Below, piece after piece: positions 34,901-44,249 of a stretch of 64,000 bases of DNA; positions within the stretch are counted from its first letter, which is position 1; every line of letters starts with the position of its first letter. A model generated the notes under the pieces. It saw only the letters and a program-made list of their open reading frames with translations, searched no databases and was not told the origin of the DNA. Both the position numbers and the translations under genes were made by a program. The DNA is from Hoeflea marina (GTDB lineage Bacteria; Pseudomonadota; Alphaproteobacteria; Rhizobiales; Rhizobiaceae): the NCBI RefSeq assembly GCF_003182275.1, contig NZ_QGTR01000003.1, positions 248,001-312,000 on the forward strand. The letters are read 5' to 3'.

Positions 34901-37287
34901 CAGAAATTCTCCCAGCCGTCATTCGAAGCGGCAGTTGCTGTTGCCGTCTTGCCGGCGCCGAAGGCGCGGGCGACGGAATTGACCATCTGCCGGGCGGGCG
35001 AAGGCACCGCTGCAGTGTTGGGCGTGATCGAGCGGACGCCGGTGACGGCTGCTCGCTGTCCCGCAAGGGTGAACTGGCCCACCAGTTGGGCCAGATTGGC
35101 CGCCTCGCCTGCCAGACGGTGAGTGACCGCGGTGGTCTCCTCGACCATGGCCGCATTCTGCTGGGTCATCTGGTCCATCTGATTGACGGCGGAATTGATC
35201 TCCTGCAGTCCGCTTGACTGTTCACGGGCGGACTTTTCGATCGAGACGATGTGGTCGTTGATGTCGACCACATGGGTGGCGATCAGTTGCAGTGCCTCCC
35301 CGGTCGCCATCACCAGGGTCACGCCGCTGGCCACCTCGGCGCCCGACTTGGTGATCAGGCCCTTGATGTCCTTGGCCGCATTGGCGGCGCGCTGGGCAAG
35401 CTCGCGCACCTCCTGGGCCACGACTGCGAAACCCTTGCCGGCCTCGCCCGCACGAGCCGCCTCGACGCCTGCATTGAGCGCCAGAAGATTGGTCTGGAAG
35501 GCGATTTCGTCAATGACGTTGATGATCTTGGAGATCTCGTTGGAGGCACTCTCGATACGCCCCATCGCATCGACCGCTTCGGAGACGACCTGACTCGACC
35601 GTTCCGTCGACGCCTTGGTCTCGCCGACCATCCTGGTCGCCTCGGTGGCGCGGTCGGTCGAGCTCCTGACCGTCGCGGTGATCTCGTCGAGAGCTGCGGA
35701 AGTCTGCTCCAGCGAGGCTGCCTGCTGCTCGGTGCGGGTGGCCAGACTGTCGGCGGCCGTGCGCATTTCGCCGGCGTCGCCGTTGATGGCCGCGATGTTG
35801 AGGCGGACCTCCGACAGGGTCGTCGAGAGCTTCTCGACCGACGCGTTGAAGTCCAGCCGCAGTCGATCCAGGCTGTCCATGAAGGGAGTGTCGATGCGGG
35901 TGGTCAGATCCCCTTCGGCGAGCCGGGTCAGGCCGCCGGCCAGCGCGTCGACGGCGGCCTGCATACGGGCGGCTTCGTCGGCCTTGAGGCGTTCGCGCTC
36001 GAAGCGCTCGCGTTCAGAGAGCGAAAGGGTCTCCTCCGCCTGGCGCTCGAGTTCGATCTTCTGAATGACCGCGTCGCGGAAAACGCCAACGGAGCGGACC
36101 ATCTCGCCGATTTCGTCCCTGCGGTCCTCGCCCGACAGTTCAATGGTGGTGTCGCCGGCGGCAAGACTGCGCATGTCGGCGACCAGGGCGTCGATCGGCC
36201 TGGTCAGGCTGCGCGAGAACCAGATGCTCAACGCCATGGCTGCCAGGAGCAGCGCCAGCGCCAGTCCGAGAATTGTGTTGCGCATCATCACCATGCTGGC
36301 GCCAGCCTCGTTCTTGTCGATCAGCGCCGCCACCGTCCACTCCGCGCCATCGAAATCGACGCGTGCCATCGCCACATTGCTGTCCATCCCGCGATAGCCC
36401 CGCAAACTGCCAATGACGGCAGCTGCGCCGCTGGTCCTTGCGAGAAGATCGGTGTCGAGTTTGACGGCGAGGGTGTCGACCGCGGGCGTCCGGGCCGAAT
36501 CGCTGATCAGGTAGCCGTCGGCGTTGAGCAGGACGGTTTCACCGGTGTTGCCCAGGCCGGACGTGTTGGACATGATTTCGGCGATCCGAGCGCTTGGCAT
36601 GCGCACAATGACGACCCCGACGATGCCGGTCTCGGAATTGAGCGAATGACCGATGAAGGCTGCCGGAGCGCCGGCGGAGGCGGCATAGGGCGCGTAATCG
36701 GCGAACACCGTGCGGTCCGATACATTGCCGCCGACAATAGAGGTGAACACCTGGCCGAGGCCGGTGTCCTTGAACGGTCCGTCCTTCAGGCTGGTGGCGT
36801 AGTCGGGGTTCTTGTTGACCGAATAGATGATGTTGCCGTTCAGGTCGATGAGGAAGAAATCTTCCCAGCCGCGGCTGTCGGCCATGTCCCTGAACTGGGC
36901 GTGGTACCGCTCGTGCGTCTGGTCATAGGAACTGACCTTGGCCGTGTCGAGCTTGGCCTTCTCGCCCTCGGGATTGGGATTGTCGATGATGTAGCGCTTC
37001 TTCAACTCCTCGGTCACGCCGTCGCCGAGAAAGCCCCAGTCGAACTTGAAGCCTTCGAGCGCCATGCGGAGCAGGTTGTTCTGCGAGGTCGCGATCACGT
37101 CCTGCTCGACATTGCCCAGATAGGTCTGCACCTGATTGCGGCGACCGTCAGCGATTGCCACCAGGGTCTCCGAGGTCTTGGCGCCAAGCGCCCGTCCGGC
37201 AATTTCCAGGCTGGCGATGCTCGCCACTCCGATGGAGACAATGGTGAGCAAGGCTGCGGCAAGCGGCAGTTTTCGGGAAAGAAGCAT
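34900..37287 (-). CDS. Methyl-accepting chemotaxis protein with periplasmic Cache-type sensor
   Basis: About 795 residues. TM1 near residues 6-27, a ~310-residue periplasmic region with a double-Cache look ([33 protein letters not shown]), TM2 near 336-355, HAMP ([18 protein letters not shown]), a second HAMP-like linker and the signalling hairpin [20 protein letters not shown] near residue 605. The protein ends GWENF, a good candidate for the C-terminal pentapeptide that tethers CheR/CheB. Start at 37287 fits the TM1 position; the frame is open 47 codons further upstream with no ribosome site. Ligand unknown. Confidence 0.92.
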   Translation of the reverse strand: MLLSRKLPLAAALLTIVSIGVASIASLEIAGRALGAKTSETLVAIADGRRNQVQTYLGNVEQDVIATSQNNLLRMALEGFKFDWGFLGDGVTEELKKRYIIDNPNPEGEKAKLDTAKVSSYDQTHERYHAQFRDMADSRGWEDFFLIDLNGNIIYSVNKNPDYATSLKDGPFKDTGLGQVFTSIVGGNVSDRTVFADYAPYAASAGAPAAFIGHSLNSETGIVGVVIVRMPSARIAEIMSNTSGLGNTGETVLLNADGYLISDSARTPAVDTLAVKLDTDLLARTSGAAAVIGSLRGYRGMDSNVAMARVDFDGAEWTVAALIDKNEAGASMVMMRNTILGLALALLLAAMALSIWFSRSLTRPIDALVADMRSLAAGDTTIELSGEDRRDEIGEMVRSVGVFRDAVIQKIELERQAEETLSLSERERFERERLKADEAARMQAAVDALAGGLTRLAEGDLTTRIDTPFMDSLDRLRLDFNASVEKLSTTLSEVRLNIAAINGDAGEMRTAADSLATRTEQQAASLEQTSAALDEITATVRSSTDRATEATRMVGETKASTERSSQVVSEAVDAMGRIESASNEISKIINVIDEIAFQTNLLALNAGVEAARAGEAGKGFAVVAQEVRELAQRAANAAKDIKGLITKSGAEVASGVTLVMATGEALQLIATHVVDINDHIVSIEKSAREQSSGLQEINSAVNQMDQMTQQNAAMVEETTAVTHRLAGEAANLAQLVGQFTLAGQRAAVTGVRSITPNTAAVPSPARQMVNSVARAFGAGKTATATAASNDGWENF

Positions 37288-37464
37288 GATGGGCCTGGCG
37301 TTCTTGTGTTTGCTGACATGCCAAGCGGCGTCAGGAAATCGCTTCATGCAGACCGCGTCACAGCGCAGCTTCCCGATCCTGCGAATCTGACCAAATTCAG
37401 TTACGAATAGGTTAAGTAACCGCGGCAAAATGGCTGCAGTTTCCTAAGGTCCGGATCGGACTCT

Positions 37465-38214
37465 TCAATAGTCGACAGAGAGGAAATACAGTCCTTGCGG
37501 CGGCGCCACCGGGCCGCATCTCTTCCTGTCCCTCGCCTCCAGTGCGACGGCGACATCATCGGGCGTCCATTTGCCGTCGCCCACCATCTTCAGCGTGCCG
37601 GCAAAGGAGCGGATCTGGTTGTGCAGGAAACTGCGCGCGCTGGCGCGGATCTCGATGGCGCCGTCATGGCCGCAGACCGAGACATCCAGTCGATCGAGTG
37701 TCTTGACCGGAGACCTGGACTGACAGCTCGTCGACCGGAAAGTCGAGAAGTCATGGTGCCCGACCAGCCGCTGGGCGGCCTCGTGCATGGCGGCGGCATC
37801 AAGCGGGCGCTTGACCCACCAGGCCCGCTCGCGCTCAAGCACCAGCGGCGTCCAGCGGGTGATGATGCGGTAGAGATAATGCCGTCGGAGCGCGGAGAAG
37901 CGGGCATCGAAATCCGGCGCGACAACGCTCGCATCGAGAATGGCGATGCGGGCGCCCATGGACTGCAGATGGGCGTTGACCGCGTCGCGGACCTTGTAAG
38001 TGGGCCAGTCGCGATCGACATCGACATGCGCCACCTGGCCCAGCGCGTGCACGCCGGCATCAGTCCGCCCGGAGCCGTGCACAGCGACGTCCTCGCCGCA
38101 GAAACGCTTGAACGCTGCCTCGATCGTGCCCTGGACGCTCTCGGCATCATCCTGGCGCTGCCAGCCGACATAGCCGGTGCCGGCATATTCGACGGTGAGG
38201 CGGTAGCGCGGCAT
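37465..38214 (-). CDS. truA: tRNA pseudouridine synthase A
   Basis: Makes pseudouridine at positions 38-40 of tRNA anticodon arms. 249 residues with [12 protein letters not shown] at residue 10, the catalytic-Asp motif [14 protein letters not shown] near residue 47, and [19 protein letters not shown] towards the C terminus. Last gene of the def-fmt-truA operon; its ATG overlaps the fmt stop codon (TGATG). Confidence 0.96.
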   Translation of the reverse strand: MPRYRLTVEYAGTGYVGWQRQDDAESVQGTIEAAFKRFCGEDVAVHGSGRTDAGVHALGQVAHVDVDRDWPTYKVRDAVNAHLQSMGARIAILDASVVAPDFDARFSALRRHYLYRIITRWTPLVLERERAWWVKRPLDAAAMHEAAQRLVGHHDFSTFRSTSCQSRSPVKTLDRLDVSVCGHDGAIEIRASARSFLHNQIRSFAGTLKMVGDGKWTPDDVAVALEARDRKRCGPVAPPQGLYFLSVDY

Positions 38215-39152
38215 CAGCCGATCACCGTTCCGGCGGCGACGGGCGTGCCGCGCAGGAAATCCGCCGCGGAAAGAGGCTTGCCGCCCGGCTTTTGCAGCCG
38301 GATGAGCCGCACCGCGCCTGGCAGGCAGGCGACCGTCAGCCGATCGTCGAGCAGTGCTCCCGGCGCCACGGAGCCGCCCCCTGCCTCCACAAGCCCGGCC
38401 TCGAGCACCTTGACCCGTTCCGGCCTCCCGGAAATCGGCATCTCGACCCAGGCTCCAGGAACCGGCGTCAGGCCACGGATATGGTTGCGGACATGCGGTG
38501 CCGGGGCGCCGAAGACGATCCTGGTCTCGGCCTTGTCGATCTTGGCGGCATAGGTGACCCCCTCATCGGATTGCGGCGTCACCGGCAGGTTGCCGTCGGC
38601 GAGCCTCGCCATGGCGTCGGTCATCAGCCTGGCGGTAACCGCGGCAAGCCTGTCGTGCAGTTCGCCTGCAGTCACGCTGTCCGAAATGGCGACCGTTTCT
38701 GTCAGGGCCACGGCGCCGGTGTCGAGGCCGCGGTCCATCTTCATGATCATCACCCCGGTTTCGGTGTCGCCCGCCATGATGGCGCGCTGGATGGGCGCCG
38801 CGCCGCGCCAGCGCGGCAGCAGCGAGGCATGGCCGTTCCACGCACCCAGCCGGGCGCCGTCGAGCACTGCCTGCGGCAGGAGCAGCCCGTAGGCGACGAC
38901 AACGGTGGCGTCGGCGCGATGGGAGCGGAAGCAGGCCTGCTCCTCCTCCGATTTCAGACTGGTCGGGGTGAACACCGCAAGGCCGTGGGCGAGTGCCGCC
39001 CGATGCACCGGCGACGCGATGGTCTCGAGGCCACGGCGACCAGCAGGGCGCGGCGGCTGGCTGTAGACGGCGACGATGTCGTGACCGGCAGCAATCAGCG
39101 CCTCGAGCGTGGCGACCGCGTAGTCGGGTGTACCCATGAAAATGATGCGCAA
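38214..39152 (-). CDS. fmt: Methionyl-tRNA formyltransferase
   Basis: Formylates initiator Met-tRNA. 312 residues with [19 protein letters not shown] at the N terminus, the catalytic-loop [20 protein letters not shown] (Asn/His of the active site) near residue 107, [15 protein letters not shown], and a C-terminal OB-type domain from about residue 205. The conserved first codon is TTG at 39152, with AGGAGC 5-6 bases upstream. Between def and truA, as usual in rhizobia. Confidence 0.96.
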   Translation of the reverse strand: MRIIFMGTPDYAVATLEALIAAGHDIVAVYSQPPRPAGRRGLETIASPVHRAALAHGLAVFTPTSLKSEEEQACFRSHRADATVVVAYGLLLPQAVLDGARLGAWNGHASLLPRWRGAAPIQRAIMAGDTETGVMIMKMDRGLDTGAVALTETVAISDSVTAGELHDRLAAVTARLMTDAMARLADGNLPVTPQSDEGVTYAAKIDKAETRIVFGAPAPHVRNHIRGLTPVPGAWVEMPISGRPERVKVLEAGLVEAGGGSVAPGALLDDRLTVACLPGAVRLIRLQKPGGKPLSAADFLRGTPVAAGTVIG

Positions 39153-39198
39153 TGGCAGCTCCTGGGCGGCCCCTGTGGGCGACCGGGTTGACGCAGAA

Positions 39199-39717
39199 TC
39201 ATGCGGTCACGCGTGATCTGGCGAGCTTGGTGAACTTGCGCACCACCATGTCGCGCTTCAGCTTGGAAATGTGATCGATGAAGAGCACGCCGTTGAGGTG
39301 GTCGATCTCGTGCTGCAGACAGGTGGCGAACAGCCCGCTGGCCCGGGTCTCGTGCTCCTTGCCGTCGACATCGAGGTGGCGGAAGACCACCTCGGCCGGG
39401 CGCTCGACCTCGGCGTAGTAGTCCGGGATCGACAGGCACCCTTCCTCGTAGACGCTGACGGTGTCGCCCGTGGACAGGATCTCCGGATTGACGATCACCT
39501 GCGGATTGGGCACCTCGTCCTTGCCGGCGAGATCGAGCACCAGCAGGCGGCGCGGCTCGCCGACCTGGATGGCGGCCAGCCCGATGCCCGGCGCGTCATA
39601 CATGGTTTCAAGCATGTCATCCGCGAAGCGGCGCAGCTCGGCGTCGAAGCGCTCCACCTTCAGCGAAGGCTGGCGCAGGATCGGGTCGGGCAGGAAGACG
39701 AGCGGCTTGATGGTCAT
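39199..39717 (-). CDS. def: Peptide deformylase
   Basis: Removes the N-formyl group from new proteins; iron/zinc enzyme. 172 residues with all three motifs: [17 protein letters not shown] (metal Cys) and the zinc helix [13 protein letters not shown]. Start at 39717 gives [15 protein letters not shown], the usual N terminus; the frame is open 28 codons upstream but unlike the family. First gene of def-fmt-truA. Confidence 0.96.
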   Translation of the reverse strand: MTIKPLVFLPDPILRQPSLKVERFDAELRRFADDMLETMYDAPGIGLAAIQVGEPRRLLVLDLAGKDEVPNPQVIVNPEILSTGDTVSVYEEGCLSIPDYYAEVERPAEVVFRHLDVDGKEHETRASGLFATCLQHEIDHLNGVLFIDHISKLKRDMVVRKFTKLARSRVTA

Positions 39718-39830
39718 GACGGTGAAATAATCATTCGGGCGCGGATCGTCAATTGCCCAGAGACGCAGCCAGGCGGCTTCGTTCCCGTTTTGATCTGACA
39801 TTGCGTCAAGAATCAGTTAGTTGATCAGCG

Positions 39831-41093
39831 ATGGACGCAACCGATCTTCCGCTCGAGACCAGATTGTTCGATCTCAACGGCTTGCCCGTCACCATCGGCC
39901 TGGCTGCCTCGGCATTGCTTGCGGTGCTGCTGCTGGCGCTGCTGCTTGCGGCGATCTCGCTGTGGCGCGCCGCCAGGACCCGGGCGGAGGAGCATGCGGA
40001 GGCGCGCCGCCGCGCCGAGCAGGCGGAGGCGCGGCTTGCCGAGATCGTGCGCTCGCAGGCCGAGATGCAGGGCCGAATGGGTGCGATGGCGGAGCTGTTC
40101 GGTGCCCGCCAGGCCGAGCTCAACCAGTCCATCAGCCAGCGCATCGACGGCATGACGCAGCGGCTCGGAACATCGATCACCGAACAGACGAAATCGACGC
40201 ACGACAATCTCGCCAGGCTGCAGGAGCGGCTGGCGGTGATCGACACGGCGCAGAACAACATCCAGACGCTCGCCCGCGACGTCGTCGGTCTCCAGGCGAT
40301 CCTGTCCAACAAGCAGACCCGCGGCGCCTTCGGCCAGTCGCGCATGGAGGTGATCGTCAAGGACGGGCTGCCCTTCGGCGCCTATGCGTTCCAGCCGACA
40401 CTGAGCAACGGCAACCGGCCCGACTGCACCATCACCATGCCCAACGGCGCCCCGGACCTGGTCATTGACGCGAAGTTCCCGCTTGAGGCCTGGAACGCAA
40501 TGCGCGAGGCGTCGGCGGGGGACACGGCGGAGGCGTCGGCCGCGCAGCAGGCGGCGCAGCGCTTCCGGCGCGACATGGACGTCCACATCAGGGACATCTC
40601 GGAGAAGTACCTGGTCAACGGGGAAACCCAGCAGACCGCCTTCCTGTTCGTGCCGTCGGAATCGATCTTCGCCGAGATCCACGAGAACTTCGAGGCCATC
40701 GTCGAGCGCGCCCACCGCGCCCGGGTGGTGATCGTCTCGCCATCGCTGCTGATGCTGTCGATCCAGGTCATCCAGGCGGTGCTGAAGGATGCGCGAATGC
40801 GCGAGCAGGCGCATCTGATCCAGGGCGAGGTGATCCGGCTGATGCAGGATCTTGGCCGCCTCGACGAAAGGGTGCAGAAGCTGAACACGCATTTCGGACA
40901 GGCCCAGAAGGACGTCGAGCTGATCCTGACGTCCACCGACAAGCTGGCCAAGCGCGGCGCGCGGATCGAGGAGATGGATTTCTCCCGACCGCTGGCCAGC
41001 GACATGCCGGAGGCATCCGGAAGCGAGAAGCCGGAGCCGCCGCGCAGCGGATCCCTGAAGCTTCGCATCGTTGACGATGACGACGGCGTCTAA
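39831..41093 (+). CDS. rmuC: DNA recombination protein RmuC homologue
   Basis: 420 residues: N-terminal TM anchor (residues about 21-45), a long coiled-coil region (ARTRAEEHAEARRRAEQAEA and onward to about residue 130), and the RmuC nuclease-like domain with VIDAKFPLEAW, NGETQQTAFLFVPSESIF and VIVSPSLLMLSIQVI. E. coli RmuC limits recombination at inverted repeats and may cleave extruded DNA. Divergent from def; no ribosome site is obvious before the ATG. Followed by ribokinase 27 bases later. Confidence 0.93.
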   Translation: MDATDLPLETRLFDLNGLPVTIGLAASALLAVLLLALLLAAISLWRAARTRAEEHAEARRRAEQAEARLAEIVRSQAEMQGRMGAMAELFGARQAELNQSISQRIDGMTQRLGTSITEQTKSTHDNLARLQERLAVIDTAQNNIQTLARDVVGLQAILSNKQTRGAFGQSRMEVIVKDGLPFGAYAFQPTLSNGNRPDCTITMPNGAPDLVIDAKFPLEAWNAMREASAGDTAEASAAQQAAQRFRRDMDVHIRDISEKYLVNGETQQTAFLFVPSESIFAEIHENFEAIVERAHRARVVIVSPSLLMLSIQVIQAVLKDARMREQAHLIQGEVIRLMQDLGRLDERVQKLNTHFGQAQKDVELILTSTDKLAKRGARIEEMDFSRPLASDMPEASGSEKPEPPRSGSLKLRIVDDDDGV

Positions 41094-41120
41094 TACCACC
41101 TCCGCACGGAGGATTCGGTC

Positions 41121-42032
41121 ATGATCATCACCATCGGTTCACTCAACATTGATCTCATTGCCGCCACGCCCAGGCTGCCGCGGCCGGGCGAGACCGTGCC
41201 GGGAACCGACTTCTCCACCGCGGCCGGTGGCAAGGGCGCCAACCAGGCCCTGGCTGCGCGGCGCGCTGGAGCGACAGTGCGTATGGCGGGCGCGGTGGGC
41301 AACGACCAGTTCGCCGCCCCGGCGCTGGAGCTTCTCAGCGGTGCCGGTGTCGATCTCGTCCATGTCGCCCACAGGCCGGTGCCGACGGGCACGGCGCTGA
41401 TCCTGGTGGGCGGCGACGGCGAGAACATGATCACTGTCATCCCCGGCGCCAATGGCACAGTGACGCCGGACATGGCGCGCGCGGCCCTCTCCGGCGCCGG
41501 AACCGGGGACACGCTGCTGCTGCAGATGGAAATTCCCGCGGCGGCCATAGAGGCCGCCCTCGCAGCCGCCCGGGCGCAAGGCGTGCGCAGCATTCTCAAT
41601 ATCGCGCCGCTCACCGGCGAGGTGACGGGGCTGTCGGCGCTGGCCGACATCGTGGTGGCCAACGAGACCGAATTCGAAATGCTGTCGGGAAAGCCGGCAG
41701 GCAGTCCGGCCGAGATCCGCGCCTGCCTTGAAGCGCTGCACGGTGCGCGCGGCCAGACCTTGGTGGTCACGCTGGGCGCCGACGGAGTGCTGGCTGCCCA
41801 CGACGGCGGGATCATCGCCGTGGCGGCCATTCCGATCAGCCCGGTGGACACGGTCGGCGCCGGCGACACATTCTGCGGTTATCTCGCCCAGGGGCTCGAC
41901 GCCGGACTGGATTTCGCCTCGGCGCTCGGGCGGGCATCGGTTGCCGGAGCACTCGCCTGCCTCAGGCATGGGGCCCAGCCGTCGATCCCGCTGTCCGCCG
42001 AGGTGGATCGGCGGCTCGCCACCGCTGGCTGA
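41121..42032 (+). CDS. rbsK: Ribokinase
   Basis: Phosphorylates D-ribose at O5. 303 residues of the PfkB family: N-terminal GSLNIDLIAATPRLPRPGET, AAGGKGANQALAARRAG near residue 38, and the catalytic anion hole DTVGAGDTFCGYLA with the Asp base near residue 250. GGAGGA lies 8 bases before the ATG. The nucleoside hydrolase gene converges from the other side of a RIME copy; the two could act together in releasing and phosphorylating ribose from nucleosides. Confidence 0.94.
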   Translation: MIITIGSLNIDLIAATPRLPRPGETVPGTDFSTAAGGKGANQALAARRAGATVRMAGAVGNDQFAAPALELLSGAGVDLVHVAHRPVPTGTALILVGGDGENMITVIPGANGTVTPDMARAALSGAGTGDTLLLQMEIPAAAIEAALAAARAQGVRSILNIAPLTGEVTGLSALADIVVANETEFEMLSGKPAGSPAEIRACLEALHGARGQTLVVTLGADGVLAAHDGGIIAVAAIPISPVDTVGAGDTFCGYLAQGLDAGLDFASALGRASVAGALACLRHGAQPSIPLSAEVDRRLATAG

Positions 42033-42097
42033 CCCATGACTCACCCGACGAAGCGAAATCCGCTCCGGCACGGAACAATGCGACCGCCGGTATCCTA

Positions 42098-42201
42098 ATG
42101 CATGTCGCCCGAAAGTGTGCAGCGGTTTCGAGATCACCACATGCATAATTCAAAGAGCTAAAGCACATCGCGGAAATCTCAATTCGCGCGATGTGCCTTA
42201 G
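42098..42201 (+). repeat. RIME1-like intergenic element, copy B
   Basis: Same two-palindrome plan and same orientation as copy A: first arms ATGCATGTC and CACATGCAT region (42098-42146, slightly decayed), second arms starting CTAAAGCACATCGCG at 42158 and ending CTTAG at 42201. The final CCTTAG contains the TAA stop (42198-42200, minus strand) of the nucleoside hydrolase gene. Confidence 0.8.
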
Positions 42202-43133
42202 AGCCGCGCCACCCGTTCTATGAACAGGTCGAAGAACCCGTCGGCATCAATGTCGCCGGCGACGAAGGCGTTGGCCGGTCGTCCTGTCACGCGCCACCAG
42301 TCCACCACCGTGGCGCCGCGGGTCAGCTCGGAGACGGTCTCGATCTCGACATTGCACTGGCGGCCGGTGAACAGATCCGGCCGCAGCAGCCAGGCGATCA
42401 CCGTCGGATCGTGCAGCGGGCCGCCGTCGGTGCCGTATTTCTCCTCGTCGAAGCGCTCGAAGAAGGCCAGCATGCCGGCCATGGCGATGGCGGGCCGGTT
42501 GCCGACTGAGCGGAGCCGGGCGCAGCGCGCGGCCGTGGTGAGGACCTTGTGGGTGACATCGAGCGGCATCATGGTGAGCTTGACCCCGGAGGCGAAAACG
42601 ATGGCCGCCGCCTCGGGATCGACGAAAATGTTGAACTCGGCGGCCGGCGTGATGTTGCCGCCTTCGAAGTAGCCGCCGCCCATCAGCACGATCTCGGCGA
42701 GCCGGCCGGCGATGTCAGGAGCAAACTCAAGTGCTGTGGCGATGTTGGTCAGCGGACCCAGCGCGCAGAGCGTGACTGCGGCCTCAGGCTCGGAGCGTAT
42801 CGTGTCGATGATGAAGTCGACCGCGTGGCCGGCTTGCCGCGCAACCGCCGGCTCGAAGAGCTCGATGCCGTCGAGACCGGTCTTGCCGTGCACATGCTCG
42901 GCGGTCACCAGTTGCCGGCGCAGGGGCCGCTCGCAGCCGGCGTAAACCGGAATATCGGGGCGACCGCAGATTTCCAGCACGATGCTGGCGTTCAGCGACG
43001 TCCGCGCCAATGGCACGTTTCCCGCGACGGCGGTAATGGCAAGGACGTGCAGTTCCGGGCTTGCCAACGCAAGCATGATCGCGGCTGCGTCGTCCTGGCC
43101 CGGGTCGGTGTCGATGATGATCTTGCGGCGCAT
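42198..43133 (-). CDS. Inosine/uridine-preferring nucleoside hydrolase
   Basis: Cleaves the N-glycosidic bond of nucleosides to base plus ribose. 311 residues. Calcium-binding N-terminal motif IIIDTDPGQDDAAAIMLA, CALGPLTNIATAL, VLMGGGYFEGGNITPAAEFN and DPTVIAWLLRPD are hallmarks of the IU-NH family. Start at 43133 puts the motif at residue 4; the frame is open upstream without similarity. Its stop codon lies within the edge of a RIME-like element, so the last residues (ERVARL) directly abut the repeat. Specificity not resolved. Confidence 0.92.
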   Translation of the reverse strand: MRRKIIIDTDPGQDDAAAIMLALASPELHVLAITAVAGNVPLARTSLNASIVLEICGRPDIPVYAGCERPLRRQLVTAEHVHGKTGLDGIELFEPAVARQAGHAVDFIIDTIRSEPEAAVTLCALGPLTNIATALEFAPDIAGRLAEIVLMGGGYFEGGNITPAAEFNIFVDPEAAAIVFASGVKLTMMPLDVTHKVLTTAARCARLRSVGNRPAIAMAGMLAFFERFDEEKYGTDGGPLHDPTVIAWLLRPDLFTGRQCNVEIETVSELTRGATVVDWWRVTGRPANAFVAGDIDADGFFDLFIERVARL

Positions 43134-43205
43134 GCATGGCTCCAGTGCGACGAATCGTCGGCGAACACGGGACACTACGGGCCTGACCATGCCGAGGGCA
43201 AGGTT

Positions 43206-43234
43206 CTTGCACCTGGGGTGACGAGACACCATAT
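43206..43234 (+). promoter_or_regulatory. Probable sigma-32 (heat-shock) promoter of the hsp20 gene
   Basis: CTTGCA at 43206-43211 and CACCATAT at 43227-43234 with 15 bp between match the sigma-32 consensus CTTGAA / CCCCATNT at most positions. Predicted start near 43241 gives a leader of about 57 nt, which would contain the ROSE-like hairpin. Confidence 0.5.
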
Positions 43235-43270
43235 TGAATTCGAGACGGATGCCTTATCGGGTCCGGAACC

Positions 43271-43291
43271 TGTCGCTTGATTACGAGGACA
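43271..43291 (+). promoter_or_regulatory. ROSE-like RNA thermometer hairpin over the hsp20 ribosome site
   Basis: TGTCGCT (43271-43277) can pair with AGGACA (43286-43291), leaving a single G bulged opposite the Shine-Dalgarno AGGA (43286-43289). This is the U-Y-G-C-U to AGGA arrangement that defines ROSE thermometers of rhizobial small heat-shock genes. Loop of 8 nt; the ATG is 8 bases after AGGA. Melting at high temperature would free the ribosome site. Confidence 0.6.
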
Positions 43292-43297
43292 CACGGA

Positions 43298-43729
43298 ATG
43301 TCGCGGATGACACCTTTCTCGAGCCCGCTGTTGTTGGGCTTCGACACCATGGAAAAGACCCTGGAGCGCATCACCAAAGGTGCCGAGGGATACCCGCCCT
43401 ACAACATCGAACGCATCCGCGGATCCGAGGACGGCTCGGTGGGCGAACGGTTGCGCATCACCCTTGCCGTGGCAGGATTCTCCGACGAGGACCTCGATGT
43501 GAGCACGGAGGAGAACCAACTGGTGATCCGCGGCCAGCAGGCCGAGAGCGAAGACCGGGAGTATCTTCACCGCGGAATCGCCGCCCGTCAGTTCCAGCGC
43601 GTGTTCGTGCTGGCCGATGGAATGCATGTCATCAGCGCGGAACTGCGCAACGGACTGCTGTCGGTGGACCTGGTGCGGCCCGAGCCGGAGCGCATGGTCA
43701 GGAAAATTAACATTTCGGTCCGAGACTGA
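43298..43729 (+). CDS. Hsp20-family small heat-shock protein
   Basis: ATP-independent holdase chaperone, 143 residues. Alpha-crystallin domain at about residues 30-125: PPYNIERIRG, LRITLAVAGFSDEDLDVSTEENQ, LVIRGQQAESEDREYLHRGIAARQFQRVF, and LRNGLLSVDLVRPEPE. The N terminus MSRMTPFSSPLLLGFDTMEKTLERI is typical of rhizobial class A sHsps. Start ATG 43298 is fixed by AGGA 8 bases upstream. Cotranscribed with the DUF1150 gene; likely induced by heat through a sigma-32 promoter and a ROSE-type leader. Confidence 0.93.
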   Translation: MSRMTPFSSPLLLGFDTMEKTLERITKGAEGYPPYNIERIRGSEDGSVGERLRITLAVAGFSDEDLDVSTEENQLVIRGQQAESEDREYLHRGIAARQFQRVFVLADGMHVISAELRNGLLSVDLVRPEPERMVRKINISVRD

Positions 43730-43781
43730 ATGACGAAGGCAAGTCCGCTTGCATTCGCGCCCCTCGAAGGAGCAATGGACT

Positions 43782-44039
43782 ATGATTGAAAAATCAGGAA
43801 AACAATCGCTGTCGGCGGCTGACCTCGCCCTGCTTGGCTCAGGCAAAATCGGCTATATCCGCAAGATGAGCTCGGAAGACGTCACCGCCCGTTTCCCGGA
43901 AGCACCGGCACTGGATCCGGGGCTGGAGCTCTGGGCGCTGTTCGGCGCGGATGGCACTCCCATCCTGCTGACCGACAACCGCTCGAGCACGTTCTACCGT
44001 GCCGCCGAGGACGAGCTGAAGACCGTCAGCCTGCACTGA
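43782..44039 (+). CDS. DUF1150 family protein
   Basis: 85 residues, cytosolic, acidic. The family is recognised from LSAADLALLGSGKIGYIRKMSSEDV and ELWALFGADGTPILLTDNR. Function unknown, but genes of this family follow small heat-shock genes in many rhizobia, so a role in the heat or stress response is plausible. AAGGAG lies 9 bases before the ATG. Followed by a good terminator at 44093. Confidence 0.85.
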   Translation: MIEKSGKQSLSAADLALLGSGKIGYIRKMSSEDVTARFPEAPALDPGLELWALFGADGTPILLTDNRSSTFYRAAEDELKTVSLH

Positions 44040-44092
44040 CCCAAGGTTCGTTCTGTCTGCCGCGCGGCGGGTCGCGCCGACGTCAGCTTGCG

Positions 44093-44130
44093 AAAATGCC
44101 GCCCATCCCCATGGATCGCGCGGCATTTTT
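44093..44130 (+). terminator. Rho-independent terminator of the hsp20-DUF1150 operon
   Basis: Arms AAAATGCCGC (44093-44102) and GCGGCATTTT (44120-44129) form a 10-bp stem, followed by T and CTT. About 53 bases after the DUF1150 stop. The A-stretch upstream and T-stretch downstream could allow function in both directions. Confidence 0.8.
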
Positions 44131-44146
44131 CTTGAGGGCCGCCGAT

Positions 44147-44249
44147 CTAAAGCACATCACGTGAATTCAGATCCGCGCGATGTGCTTTAGCTCTTTGATT
44201 TTGCATAACGTGGTCCCGCAACCGCTGCACGCTTTCGGGCGACATGCAT
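44147..44249 (-). repeat. RIME1-like intergenic element, copy C (inverted)
   Basis: Opposite orientation to copies A and B: the CTAAAGCACATC palindrome (44147-44190) comes first and the degenerate ATGCAT palindrome, ending GGGCGACATGCAT at 44249, second. The ptsN stop codon (TAA, 44250-44252 on the minus strand) follows immediately. The first-palindrome arm on its inner side has diverged most (GCATAACGTGG). Confidence 0.75.

Noticed and set aside
37410-37421. GGTTAAGTAACC near the chemoreceptor start as a CtrA or other operator
   Set aside because: It is an isolated imperfect dyad without the TTAA-N7-TTAA spacing of CtrA sites; chance is the simpler explanation.
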